Positions 52,751-60,194 of a stretch of 64,000 bases of DNA are shown here, in pieces; within the stretch, counting starts at the first letter, position 1; each line of letters begins with the position of its first letter. Source of the stretch: V1-33 sp964523105 (GTDB lineage: Bacteria; Verrucomicrobiota; Verrucomicrobiia; Verrucomicrobiales; V1-33); assembly GCA_964523105.1 (NCBI GenBank), contig CAZFZN010000017.1, forward strand, positions 62,001 to 126,000. The letters are read 5' to 3'. The notes under the pieces were generated by a model, which searched no databases, was not told where the DNA came from, and saw nothing but the letters and a program-made list of their open reading frames with translations. Position numbers and translations under genes: made by a program.

Positions 52751-54004
52751 TCAGCCAACGGCGATCGCCCTCACTTCACAGGGCACCCGCTGGATTTTTT
52801 CCAGCGCCACACGGAGGTCTTCGGCGAGCTTGTCCACCGTCGCGGCCGGAAGGTCGCCCTCCACGGTCATCATGATGTAGCTGCGTTCCTCCAGATAGCG
52901 GACGATGACACCCTGCACGCGGAGGCGGCGGGTTTTGAAACTGTATTCGTCGCCAAAATCCTCCGATTCCGGCACGGGATCGTGGGGCACCGCGGGCGAA
53001 TAAAGTTTCGCCAGGGCTCCCTGGTCGCGGTTTAGGCCAAGGTCATCCAGCCGCTTTGCCATTCGGGCGGCCTCTTGCTCCTCTTCGCGGTCCATTTCTT
53101 TGAGGGATGCGATCTGTTCTGCCAATTCCGGATCGCTTTCCAGCAATTCGGCCGGCACGTTGTCGAACAAGGACCAGTTGGGAAGGAACCGATAATTCCG
53201 GAGATCCCCGAGCGCCAAGGATTTTCGGTCCATGCGCTGCGCCATGAGTCGCGGCCACTGCCGGCGGGTGAGGCGTTCCCAGCGCCAGCCTTCGAGATGC
53301 AGCCGCCAGTCGTCGAGATTGTCGAGGAGAGGCGTGTCGTCGTCGGTTCCTGGATCGATGATACCGCCGCGGACGAGAATGGAACGGCCGTCTTCCGCCA
53401 GGGTGGCGGTGTGTTTGTGCAGCCAGCCGGGTCCTTCGCCGGTCGCCTCCCGCAGCGTGGCGCGCCAGGATTTCGTGTCCAGCTCTGCGAGGTTCGTCCG
53501 TCCGGGAAGGCGCTGGTCCGGGTAGCCGAGATTGCCGATGAGAATGATGCGGTCGCCCGCGAGGGTGGCAGTGTGAAAGTCCACGGGCGGGAATTCCTCT
53601 TTCGGATAGCCGAAGATGTCGAGCGCGCCGTCGGGATGAAGGACGATGACGTCGTTGTAGATATAGAAGTCAGGATCGTACCAGTCCTCGTGCTCGCCGG
53701 CGATGAAAACGGTCCGGCCATCCGGAAGTTTGACGGACGGCTGGCCCATGCGGTCGCAGCACCACCCCGGCCCGGCATCCATCGAAGAGGGGCCGTTGAA
53801 TTTCTTTGCGGCCCAATAAGGATCCATCCGGGTGCGCACGAGCCATTCCCAGAGCGGGTTGTTCATGCGCTCCGGATTCGCCATTCCGAAACGCGGCGCC
53901 CGCCACGCGGCGTAAACTTCAGGAGTGATGGCGGAGGAATCCTGAGTTTCCGGATCAGCGAGAGTGAGGCCGGTGAGGGAATGGAATTCTTCTGGATCAG
54001 TCAT
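52751..54004 (-). CDS. Kelch-like repeat protein, unknown function
   Basis: 417 residues from the ATG at 54004; no signal peptide. The N-terminal part has PEVYAAWRAPRFGMANPERM and WCCDRMGQPSVKLPDGRTVF. Two motifs look like kelch strands: HTATLAGDRIILIGNLGY and HKHTATLAEDGRSILVRGG, spaced about 60 residues. A charged helical region (about 290-330, with REEEQEAARMAKR) and a C-terminal domain of about 80 residues (IMMTVEGDLPAATVDKLAED) follow. Proteins of this build occur in PVC genomes but I cannot name the family. Monocistronic and divergent from DUF1080. Confidence 0.6.
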   Translation of the reverse strand: MTDPEEFHSLTGLTLADPETQDSSAITPEVYAAWRAPRFGMANPERMNNPLWEWLVRTRMDPYWAAKKFNGPSSMDAGPGWCCDRMGQPSVKLPDGRTVFIAGEHEDWYDPDFYIYNDVIVLHPDGALDIFGYPKEEFPPVDFHTATLAGDRIILIGNLGYPDQRLPGRTNLAELDTKSWRATLREATGEGPGWLHKHTATLAEDGRSILVRGGIIDPGTDDDTPLLDNLDDWRLHLEGWRWERLTRRQWPRLMAQRMDRKSLALGDLRNYRFLPNWSLFDNVPAELLESDPELAEQIASLKEMDREEEQEAARMAKRLDDLGLNRDQGALAKLYSPAVPHDPVPESEDFGDEYSFKTRRLRVQGVIVRYLEERSYIMMTVEGDLPAATVDKLAEDLRVALEKIQRVPCEVRAIAVG

Positions 54005-54215
54005 CGGCTGGAGGGAACTATCGGAAGCATGGCCAAGCCCGGTTGCCGCGGTCGGCCGGGCTGCGGAACCGGCTGCGTGGTGCGAGACGGAAATGCATGA
54101 CAGCCACCGGCCCCGGCGGCAATATCGCATTCCTGTCCTGTGGCATGGCACCGGCGGAGTCCTGTTCACTGACGGCTTGCCGCGGCAAATCCACCGCGCA
54201 TGATCCGGCCACACC

Positions 54216-54962
54216 ATGAATCGCTTCACCGCCTCCCTCCTCGCCGTCTCCTCCTGTGCCATCCTCGCTGTCGCGCAGGAGAAAAAGGAAGCCGCTCCCG
54301 CCGCGGCGCAGAACGCCCTCACAGAAACGGAAACCAAAGCCGGCTGGCAGCTGCTCTTCAACGGCACCGACCTCACCGGCTGGCACAATTTCAAAAGCGA
54401 CAAGGTGCGTCCCGGCTGGCAGGTGCAGGACGGCGCGCTCGTGTGTGCCGATCCGCACGATGCCGGCGACCTTTGCACAGCGGAGCAGTACGACTGGTTC
54501 GAGCTGCAATTGGATTTCAAAATGGGCGAAGGTGCGAACAGCGGCATCATTTACCACGCCACCGATGCCGGCGGCGCCGTGTGGGCCACCGGTCCGGAAC
54601 TGCAGCTTGAGGACAATGCCAAAGCCAGCGACCCCGAGCGCTGCGGCTGGCTCTACGGACTCTACAAACCGGAGATCGATCCCAAAACCGGCAAGCCGCT
54701 CGACGCCACCAAACCCGCAGGCGAATGGAACCACCTGCGCCTCGTCATCTCGCCGGAGAAATGCGTGCACGAAATCAACGGCGTGAAGTATTTCGAGTAC
54801 GTCCTCGGCAGCGACGACTTCAAAAAGCGCGTCGCCGCCAGCAAGTTCGGCGCGATGAAAAACTTCGCCAAATTCGACAAAGGCTACCTCTGCCTTCAGG
54901 GCGACCACGGAAAGGTGAGCTTCCGCAACATCAAGCTTCTGCCGCTGAAAGCGGCGAAGTGA
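54216..54962 (+). CDS. Exported DUF1080 (3-keto-disaccharide hydrolase-like) protein
   Basis: 248 residues. Signal peptide MNRFTASLLAVSSCAILAVA. DUF1080 landmarks: GWQLLFNGTDLTGWHNF, WQVQDGALVC, NSGIIYHATD with the family's typical GANSGI, GPELQLEDN, GEWNHLRLVI and GYLCLQGDHGKVSFRNIKLLPL. This jelly-roll fold is abundant in PVC bacteria and some members cleave 3-keto-glycosides or bind sugars. No oxidoreductase or transporter is adjacent to suggest a pathway. Confidence 0.93.
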   Translation: MNRFTASLLAVSSCAILAVAQEKKEAAPAAAQNALTETETKAGWQLLFNGTDLTGWHNFKSDKVRPGWQVQDGALVCADPHDAGDLCTAEQYDWFELQLDFKMGEGANSGIIYHATDAGGAVWATGPELQLEDNAKASDPERCGWLYGLYKPEIDPKTGKPLDATKPAGEWNHLRLVISPEKCVHEINGVKYFEYVLGSDDFKKRVAASKFGAMKNFAKFDKGYLCLQGDHGKVSFRNIKLLPLKAAK

Positions 54963-55232
54963 CGCGGCGGTCGTCTCCGGCCAGGAATCGGCAGGCCACT
55001 GCTCAGGCCTCAGCACCTCCATCGCATCGAAGACGAGCAGCCGGGCCTGGCTGTGGCGCCGGCTGAGGGCGGTGCGGTGCCATTTCTGCTCCAGTTGGCT
55101 GTGGACGTGCCGGAGCCCGGCCGTGAGGAGTTTGCGCCATTCTACATCGCGGAAGACGAGACCTTTGGCGTTCCGGGGTTTCCTGGAGACGACGTACAGT
55201 TCCACGGTTTTCTCCAAATTCATCGCAAACAT
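54963..55232 (-). pseudogene. Possible truncated gene running into the 3' end of DUF1080
   Basis: From an ATG at 55232 (or 55223) about 90 codons show the GC-rich third positions and balanced residues of real genes: MNLEKTVELYVVSRKPRN, LVFRDVEWRKLLTAGLRHV, then LEQKWHRTALSRRHSQARLL. No stop occurs before the frame enters the antisense of DUF1080, where it stays open to 54018 with shadow-like composition. A one-base shift near 54963 in either direction would give a stop within about 70 bases. I recognise no family. It may be a gene remnant, or a short gene with a frameshift. Confidence 0.35.
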
Positions 55233-55251
55233 TATGTTTCAGAAGCATAAT
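55231..55251. promoter_or_regulatory. 21-base near-perfect palindrome, possible operator
   Basis: Arms ATTATG and CATAAT flank a TTC/GAA core; 18 of 21 positions are symmetric (coordinates good to one base). It lies at the start codon of the possible remnant on the minus strand and is AT-rich in a GC-rich region, as expected for a repressor site or an AT-rich promoter. Confidence 0.4.
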
Positions 55252-55252
55252 A

Positions 55253-55424
55253 CCTGCGGAGCACTGATGAGCCGGCCACGGGACGGCACGCCATCCCGTT
55301 CACCGGGGGCCTGGCAGCGGGGAAACCCTGTGCCATGCTCACGGCATGAAATACGCCGAGCTTCTACTCCGAGGCGGGAGCGCCCGCCGCACTTCTCCTT
55401 GCCCGGCCCGGCATCCGGCGTCAG
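55253..55424. other. Intergenic stretch before kdsA, nothing recognised
   Basis: Together with 54963-55252 this forms the only gap above 300 bases without a confident gene. Short plus-strand frames here (for example an ATG near 55347) have poor composition. No tRNA, terminator or repeat was seen. Confidence 0.5.
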
Positions 55425-56276
55425 ATGGCCGGCATGACCGTTCCCTCCGGCGTTACTCTTCCTGAAATTCCCATCGGCGCGCTGCGCATGGATGGGCGGC
55501 TGCCTGTGTTCATTCTTGGGCCGTGCGTCATGGAATCCGAGGACTTTCTCTGGAAGATCGGGCGCGCCATCAAGGAGGTCGCCGATGCGGAGGGTGTGCC
55601 GTTCATTTTCAAGGCCAGCTACGACAAGGCGAACCGCACGTCCATTTCGAGCTATCGGGGGATGGGATGCAAAGACGGCTGCAAGCTCCTTGCGGAAGTT
55701 GGGAAAGAACTTGGCGTGCCGGTGACGACGGATGTGCATTCGCCGGAGGAGGCGCGCACGGCGGCGGAGTTTGTGGATGTGCTGCAGATTCCGGCGTTCC
55801 TCTGCCGGCAGACGGATCTCATCACCGCTGCGGCGGAGACGATGCGCGTCGTGAACGTCAAGAAAGGCCAGTTCCTCGCGCCGTGGGACGTGAAGCACAT
55901 CGCGGCCAAACTCATTGCGGCGGGCAACGATCGCTTTTTCTTCACCGAGCGCGGCGTCAGTTTCGGCTACAACACGCTCGTGGCCGACATGCGTTCGCTC
56001 TACTGGATGCGCGAGCAGGGTTATCGCGTGTGCTTCGATGCCACGCACAGCGTGCAGCGCCCCGGCGGTCAGGGCGGCACCAGCGGCGGGGACGGCGTGC
56101 TCGCTCCCGTGCTCGCGCGCGCCGCTGTCGCCGCGGGATGCGATGCGGTTTTTATGGAGACGCATTTCGACCCCGCGCAGTCGCTCTCCGACGGGCCGAA
56201 CATGGTGCACTTCGACGACCTCGCCGCTGTGGTCAGGAAACTGAAAGCGCTGCATCTTCTCTCCAATGCAGCCTGA
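55425..56276 (+). CDS. kdsA: 3-deoxy-8-phosphooctulonate (KDO-8-P) synthase
   Basis: 283 residues. It condenses phosphoenolpyruvate with arabinose-5-phosphate to KDO-8-P for the LPS inner core. Motifs: ILGPCVMESEDFLWKIG, FKASYDKANRTSISSYRG, TDVHSPEEA, LQIPAFLCRQTDL, FTERGVSFGYNTLVADMRS and FDATHSVQRPGG. The Cys in GPCVMES corresponds to the metal-ligand Cys of the metal-dependent class (as in Aquifex), where the E. coli metal-free enzyme has Asn. Other KDO genes are not adjacent; the next LPS genes are lptC-A-B, 3.3 kb on, beyond the TIR module. Alternative start at 55434. Confidence 0.96.
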   Translation: MAGMTVPSGVTLPEIPIGALRMDGRLPVFILGPCVMESEDFLWKIGRAIKEVADAEGVPFIFKASYDKANRTSISSYRGMGCKDGCKLLAEVGKELGVPVTTDVHSPEEARTAAEFVDVLQIPAFLCRQTDLITAAAETMRVVNVKKGQFLAPWDVKHIAAKLIAAGNDRFFFTERGVSFGYNTLVADMRSLYWMREQGYRVCFDATHSVQRPGGQGGTSGGDGVLAPVLARAAVAAGCDAVFMETHFDPAQSLSDGPNMVHFDDLAAVVRKLKALHLLSNAA

Positions 56277-56422
56277 CCAGCGCTGCGCCAGCGCCAGGCT
56301 GAGTACCCGGCAATTCTGTCAGGGAGCAGGTACTGCCGTAATCGGAGAAGGTAGTTCAGCCAGGAATTCAAGAATATCCGTCAGGGATCGCAGACGATGT
56401 TTCTCTCCGGCGGACAAAACCG

Positions 56423-58309
56423 CTACCGTCGCCCCTTCGCCCTCTGTTTAAGAGCATTCTTCCACTGTGCGAGTTCCTGCCCCCAAGCCGCGTTTCCGGG
56501 GGACATCGCCACTGCCCGCTCCATCGGAGCCACGGCGCGCCGAAACTGTACCTGACTCTCACCCTCCCGCCCGAGACGGAGTAGAACTTGGCCCATCCGC
56601 AAATGGGCCAGCGCCAGATCACGCTGCCATTCAACGGTGGAGGAGTCCAAAGCCGTCAGCCTTTGGCAAAGGCGGAGGGCTTCCAATAAGTGTGAAAGGG
56701 CTGACGGGGCATTTTCCCCGGCCATGAGGATGTCGCCGACCCTGGAATGGGCCACGGCGAGGCCGCGCTGCCAGTCGGCGTTGGAGGGATCGCGGGCGGC
56801 GAGGTCCTGGCCGAGGCGGAGGGATTCAGAGAAGGAGGCCAGCGCGGCAGCGAGGTCGCCTTTGGCCTCGTGAATCCCGCCGAGTCGGGAATGGGTCACG
56901 GCGAGGTCGCGCTGCCAACCGGCGTTGGAGGGATCGCGGGCGGCGAGGTCCTGGCTGAGGCGGAGGGATTCAGAGAAGGAGGCCAGCGCGGCAGCGAGGT
57001 CGCCTTTGGCCTCGTGAATCCCGCCGAGTCGGGAATGGGTCACGGCGAGGTCGCGCTGCCAACCGGCGTTGGAGGGATCGCGGGCAGCGAGGTCCTGGCT
57101 GAGGCGGGGGTATTCGGAGAAGGAGGCCAGCGCGGCGGGGAGGTCGCCTTTGGCCTGGTGGATGTCACCGACCTTGGAATGGGCCACGGCGAGGCCGCGC
57201 TGCCAGTCGGCGTTGGAGGGATCGCGGGCGGCGAGGTCCTGGCTGAGGCGGAGGTATTCGGAGAAGGAGGCCAGCGCGGCGGCGAGGTCGCCTTTGGCCT
57301 GGTGGATGCCACCGACCCTGGAATGGGCCACGGCGAGGTCGCGCTGCCAGCCGGCGTTGGAGGGATCGCGGGCGGCGAGGTCCTGGCTGAGGCGGAGGTA
57401 TTCGGAGAAGGAGGCCAGCGCGGCGGCGAGGTCGCCTTTGGCCTGGTGGATGCCACCGACCCTGGAATGGGCCACGGCGAGGTCGCGCTGCCAGCCGGCG
57501 TTGGAGGGATCGCGGGCGGCGAGGTCTTGGCGGAGGCGCAGGGATTCGGAGTAGGAGGCCAGCGCTGCGGCGAGGTCGCCTTTGGCCTCGTGAACGTCGC
57601 CGAGAAGAGCATGGGCGCTGCCCATCAGGCGCGGGGTGCTGTGTTGGAGGGCCAGGGCAAGGACGGCGCGCGCCGGGCCTTCCAATTGAGCTGCTTCTCC
57701 CCGACCGACCCGATACCACAGAGGGGCAAGGCGGGCGATGGTAAGGGCGGCTCCCGTGAGCCAGCCGGCATCCGCCAGTTCTGTAAGAGCAAGACAGAGG
57801 GCGGCCTCGGTATCGGGGTGAATGTCCAGTTCGTGAGCCAAGGCCTCGCCGTCTGTCGCGGCGGCGTCCATGTCGGCGGCAAAGAGGTGGAAGAGGGCCT
57901 CGATGCGGAGGTGGGGAGCGGTGCCAACCAGGACATGATCGCGGGCGCGCTGCGCGTATTGTTTCCACAGAGCGGGATGCTCGGTGCGGAGGTATTCGCG
58001 GAGGGCGAGCCGGGAGGCGTCGTGGACGTTGACGGCACCTTCGCCGCGGGCGGGGAAGGCCTCGACATTGCGGAGTTTGCGGAGGCGGTCGAGGAGGGCG
58101 GAAGCTTCCTCCAGAGTGGTGCCGAGCAGGGCCGCGAGGAAGGAGGCATCGCACCAGTGGGGGACCGCGGCGGCGAGGAGGGCCTCACGGAGGCGGGCGC
58201 GTTCGGTGTCCGCGAGGGCCGGGAAGGTGAGATCCACCGTACAGAGGGCGATGAGGGGCGGATTTCCCGCGGCGGCCTGGAGGATGCGAAGCTGAGCGTC
58301 GAGGTCCAT
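56423..58309 (-). CDS. Winged-helix plus TPR-repeat protein, second half of a TIR-STAND module
   Basis: 628 residues. Residues 1-20 contain AAGNPPLIAL, resembling the GxP region at the end of STAND ATPase modules. About 35-110 looks like the winged helix that follows such ATPases (LREALLAAAVPHW, LAALLGTTLEEASALLDRL, VHDASRLALREYLR). A helical linker (about 110-240) leads to six 48-residue TPR units (246-533) of consensus LAAALASFSEYLRLSQDLAA plus RDPSNAGWQRDLAVAHSRVG, then a degenerate seventh. The start lies two codons after the TGA of the TIR-NTPase gene and in the same frame, with no visible Shine-Dalgarno sequence, so reinitiation or readthrough is likely. Inferred role: sensor half of an immune-type receptor. 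Confidence 0.85.
   Translation of the reverse strand: MDLDAQLRILQAAAGNPPLIALCTVDLTFPALADTERARLREALLAAAVPHWCDASFLAALLGTTLEEASALLDRLRKLRNVEAFPARGEGAVNVHDASRLALREYLRTEHPALWKQYAQRARDHVLVGTAPHLRIEALFHLFAADMDAAATDGEALAHELDIHPDTEAALCLALTELADAGWLTGAALTIARLAPLWYRVGRGEAAQLEGPARAVLALALQHSTPRLMGSAHALLGDVHEAKGDLAAALASYSESLRLRQDLAARDPSNAGWQRDLAVAHSRVGGIHQAKGDLAAALASFSEYLRLSQDLAARDPSNAGWQRDLAVAHSRVGGIHQAKGDLAAALASFSEYLRLSQDLAARDPSNADWQRGLAVAHSKVGDIHQAKGDLPAALASFSEYPRLSQDLAARDPSNAGWQRDLAVTHSRLGGIHEAKGDLAAALASFSESLRLSQDLAARDPSNAGWQRDLAVTHSRLGGIHEAKGDLAAALASFSESLRLGQDLAARDPSNADWQRGLAVAHSRVGDILMAGENAPSALSHLLEALRLCQRLTALDSSTVEWQRDLALAHLRMGQVLLRLGREGESQVQFRRAVAPMERAVAMSPGNAAWGQELAQWKNALKQRAKGRR
56711..57574 (-). 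repeat. Six tandem 144-base repeats encoding TPR units
   Basis: Six consecutive copies of 144 bases (48 codons) are almost identical at the DNA level, including silent positions; for example GCGGGCGGCGAGGTCCTGGC recurs at the same phase. Differences are mostly at Q/E, R/K, Y/S and G/D positions of the TPR helices. Such identity points to recent expansion by recombination. Assembly from short reads may have collapsed or altered the copy number. Confidence 0.9.
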
Positions 58310-58315
58310 GGCGGG

Positions 58316-59446
58316 TCAGGCGGCGGGGCCGAAGATAGAGGCGAGGAGGGCGGCGCTCCCGCCACAAAGATCGTGAGTCTGCTTCACGTAGTCGAGAGTG
58401 ACAGACTTCCTGTTCTCCGACGCGTAGGCCTGCCAGTCGTCGAGCGTTGGGGCCGTGAGCTTGATGATGGTGGCTTCACCGGCACTGCCAGGGTGGGTTT
58501 GCCCGGCGGTGATGACGCGCAGCCAGGGAGCGCGAAGGAGACGGTTGAGGAGAGTCTCGCGCACCCAGCGGTCGGCTTCGCCGGCGGATTCGTAGGTGTC
58601 GAAGATGAGCAGGGTCGGCTGTTCCTTTTTGGCCAGCGCCTCAAGGATGGCCGTGAGCCGGGCGGCGAGGTTGCCCATGGCGGGGACCGCCACGCCGAGA
58701 TGCTGGACGAAGGCGGTGAGGCCGCCCTCGACATCGCTGGTGCCGCGAAAGTCAAAGCGCCCGCAGCGGCAGTCAGGGAGGAACCTGAGAGCGTTCCTGA
58801 GGAAGGAGCGGGTGAGGTGGCTCTTGCCGGTCTCAGTGACGCCGTGAATGCACAAGAGCCGCTGGGGCGCGGTGCGGGTGACAAGGGCAGCGAAACCGTC
58901 GCGCGCGGGGCCGTGATCGGCCAGGGGCCAGGAGAACGCGGGCGCGGTATCCGGCCAGTCGGCGGCGGGAGCATCGGGAGTGGCGAGGCCCGGATAGGGG
59001 GGCTCGGGATCGGTGAACAGAGCAGCGGCGGCAGACACGGGTGCGATGCCTTTAAGGACCGCAAGGATGGCGGCGTGGGCTGTGTCGCGGTCGAGCTTGT
59101 AGAGGTCGCGGCGGATGATGCCTGCATCCATTTCAGGGACTTCACAGGCTTCAATGCCCAGCGGCAGGATGCAGCGTGCGGTGCTGTGATCCATGTGCTG
59201 GCGCAGGAAAGGATTCCATTCCACGACGCAGGCGCCGGATTCCCAGTAGTCGGCGGAGAAGAGGGGGATGAGCCGACGGCATTCCTTTACGGCCATGCGC
59301 ATCTGGTCCGTCCAATCGGTGCCGACATGGAACTCATCCATGAGCACGGTGGTGTAGCCGGCGCTGCGGACGACCCAATTGATCCACCGCGCCCAGTCGG
59401 TGCGCGCACCGCGGTAGCTGATGAAGAAGTCAATGGAGCCGGTCAT
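58316..59446 (-). CDS. TIR domain plus P-loop NTPase (STAND-like) protein
   Basis: 376 residues. TIR domain (about 5-135): DFFISYRGARTDWARWINWV, AGYTTVLMDEFHVGTDW, AVKECRRLIPLFSADYWES and CVVEWN, with E76 in the position of the conserved acid of bacterial TIR_2 domains. NTPase (about 180-376): Walker A GVTETGKS (202-209), Walker B LLIFD with D283, ITAGQTHPG sensor strand, and LTAPTLDDWQAYA then CGGSAALLASIFG as the start of the helical subdomain. The protein stops just where a winged helix would follow; that domain begins the next gene in the same frame. TIR domains in bacterial defence cleave NAD+ when the sensor part is triggered; that function is inferred here, not shown. Confidence 0.88.
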   Translation of the reverse strand: MTGSIDFFISYRGARTDWARWINWVVRSAGYTTVLMDEFHVGTDWTDQMRMAVKECRRLIPLFSADYWESGACVVEWNPFLRQHMDHSTARCILPLGIEACEVPEMDAGIIRRDLYKLDRDTAHAAILAVLKGIAPVSAAAALFTDPEPPYPGLATPDAPAADWPDTAPAFSWPLADHGPARDGFAALVTRTAPQRLLCIHGVTETGKSHLTRSFLRNALRFLPDCRCGRFDFRGTSDVEGGLTAFVQHLGVAVPAMGNLAARLTAILEALAKKEQPTLLIFDTYESAGEADRWVRETLLNRLLRAPWLRVITAGQTHPGSAGEATIIKLTAPTLDDWQAYASENRKSVTLDYVKQTHDLCGGSAALLASIFGPAA

Positions 59447-59554
59447 GTGGGGGCGGATTGTGAACTTGTCAGGCGGCGGGGCAAGTCAGAAATGAACGGG
59501 CCGGGGGCTGGGGAGCGGGCGATTGTCTTATTGCGCCGCCGGAAGGCTGGCGGC

Positions 59555-60193
59555 ATGGAGCGGGCCATGAAGCCACTGCTCCCGACCGCGAATGGCCGCC
59601 GCCCGCTGCGGCGGTTGAGCCGTGCGCGGGCATGGCCGGCGGGGCTGCTCCTGGCAGGATGCGCGGCGCTGGCGCAGCAGGCTCCGCCGTCCGACGAGGA
59701 GGACGTGCCGGAGGTGGAGGAGCCGTGGGATTTTACCATAGGCCGCGGGCACGACCTGACGCTGCTCGACCGTCTGGTGCCGGTGGGCCAGACGCACGGC
59801 GGACTGCGCTATCCGGTTTACAGTGATCCGAAGGACGGCAAGCCGCCGGTGCTGGAGTCGCAGTTCGAGAGCCGGCAAATGACGCGGCTGGACGAAACGC
59901 ACCTCAAGTTTCAGAACACGGTGGTGAGTATTTTCGGCGACGAGCGGCATCCGGACATCGCCACGCGGATGATTTCGCTGGTGGAGGCGGTTTACGACCT
60001 GCGTCACGACCTGCTGGTGAGCCATGAACCGGTGCAGATTCTGGACCGCCGGGCTCATGTGCGCGCCGGGGCCGTGGTGCACGACGCGGTGAGCGGAATC
60101 ACGGTTTTCAGCGGCGGAATGAAGGTTTATTTCAACGAACCGCCCGCGGCCCCCGCTCCGCAACCACCTCCGACCCCGGCTCCCGGCCCATGA
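59555..60193 (+). CDS. lptC: LptC-like LPS export protein (lipoprotein-type N-terminus)
   Basis: 212 residues from the ATG at 59555, which has GGAAGG eight bases upstream; an ATG at 59567 is possible. The N-terminus is basic and then hydrophobic with LLAGC, so the protein is lipid-anchored or has a cleaved signal rather than the usual LptC helix. The conserved part is the late beta-jellyroll segment EAVYDLRHDLLVSHEPVQIL then AVVHDAVSGITVFSGGMKVY, with the GxV-type closing strand of LptC/LptA. Gene order lptC-lptA-lptB supports the call: the next gene starts one base after the stop. Confidence 0.72.
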   Translation: MERAMKPLLPTANGRRPLRRLSRARAWPAGLLLAGCAALAQQAPPSDEEDVPEVEEPWDFTIGRGHDLTLLDRLVPVGQTHGGLRYPVYSDPKDGKPPVLESQFESRQMTRLDETHLKFQNTVVSIFGDERHPDIATRMISLVEAVYDLRHDLLVSHEPVQILDRRAHVRAGAVVHDAVSGITVFSGGMKVYFNEPPAAPAPQPPPTPAPGP

Positions 60194-60194
60194 C

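Noticed and set aside
54018..54962. Continuation of the 55232 frame as a 404-residue minus-strand protein
   Set aside because: From 54962 on it is simply antisense to DUF1080 and its upstream region, with shadow-like composition; only the first 90 codons look real.
56711..57574. CRISPR-like array
   Set aside because: Regular repeats are present, but there are no unique spacers: the full 144-base unit is coding and encodes TPR helices.
56747..59554. Plus-strand open frame of over 900 codons reading through the TIR/TPR region into the LptC-like gene
   Set aside because: It is the antisense shadow of the repeat-rich minus-strand genes (Gly/Glu-rich repeats such as GGEVLAEAEV). Only its last part, from 59555, has a real start, Shine-Dalgarno site and family match.
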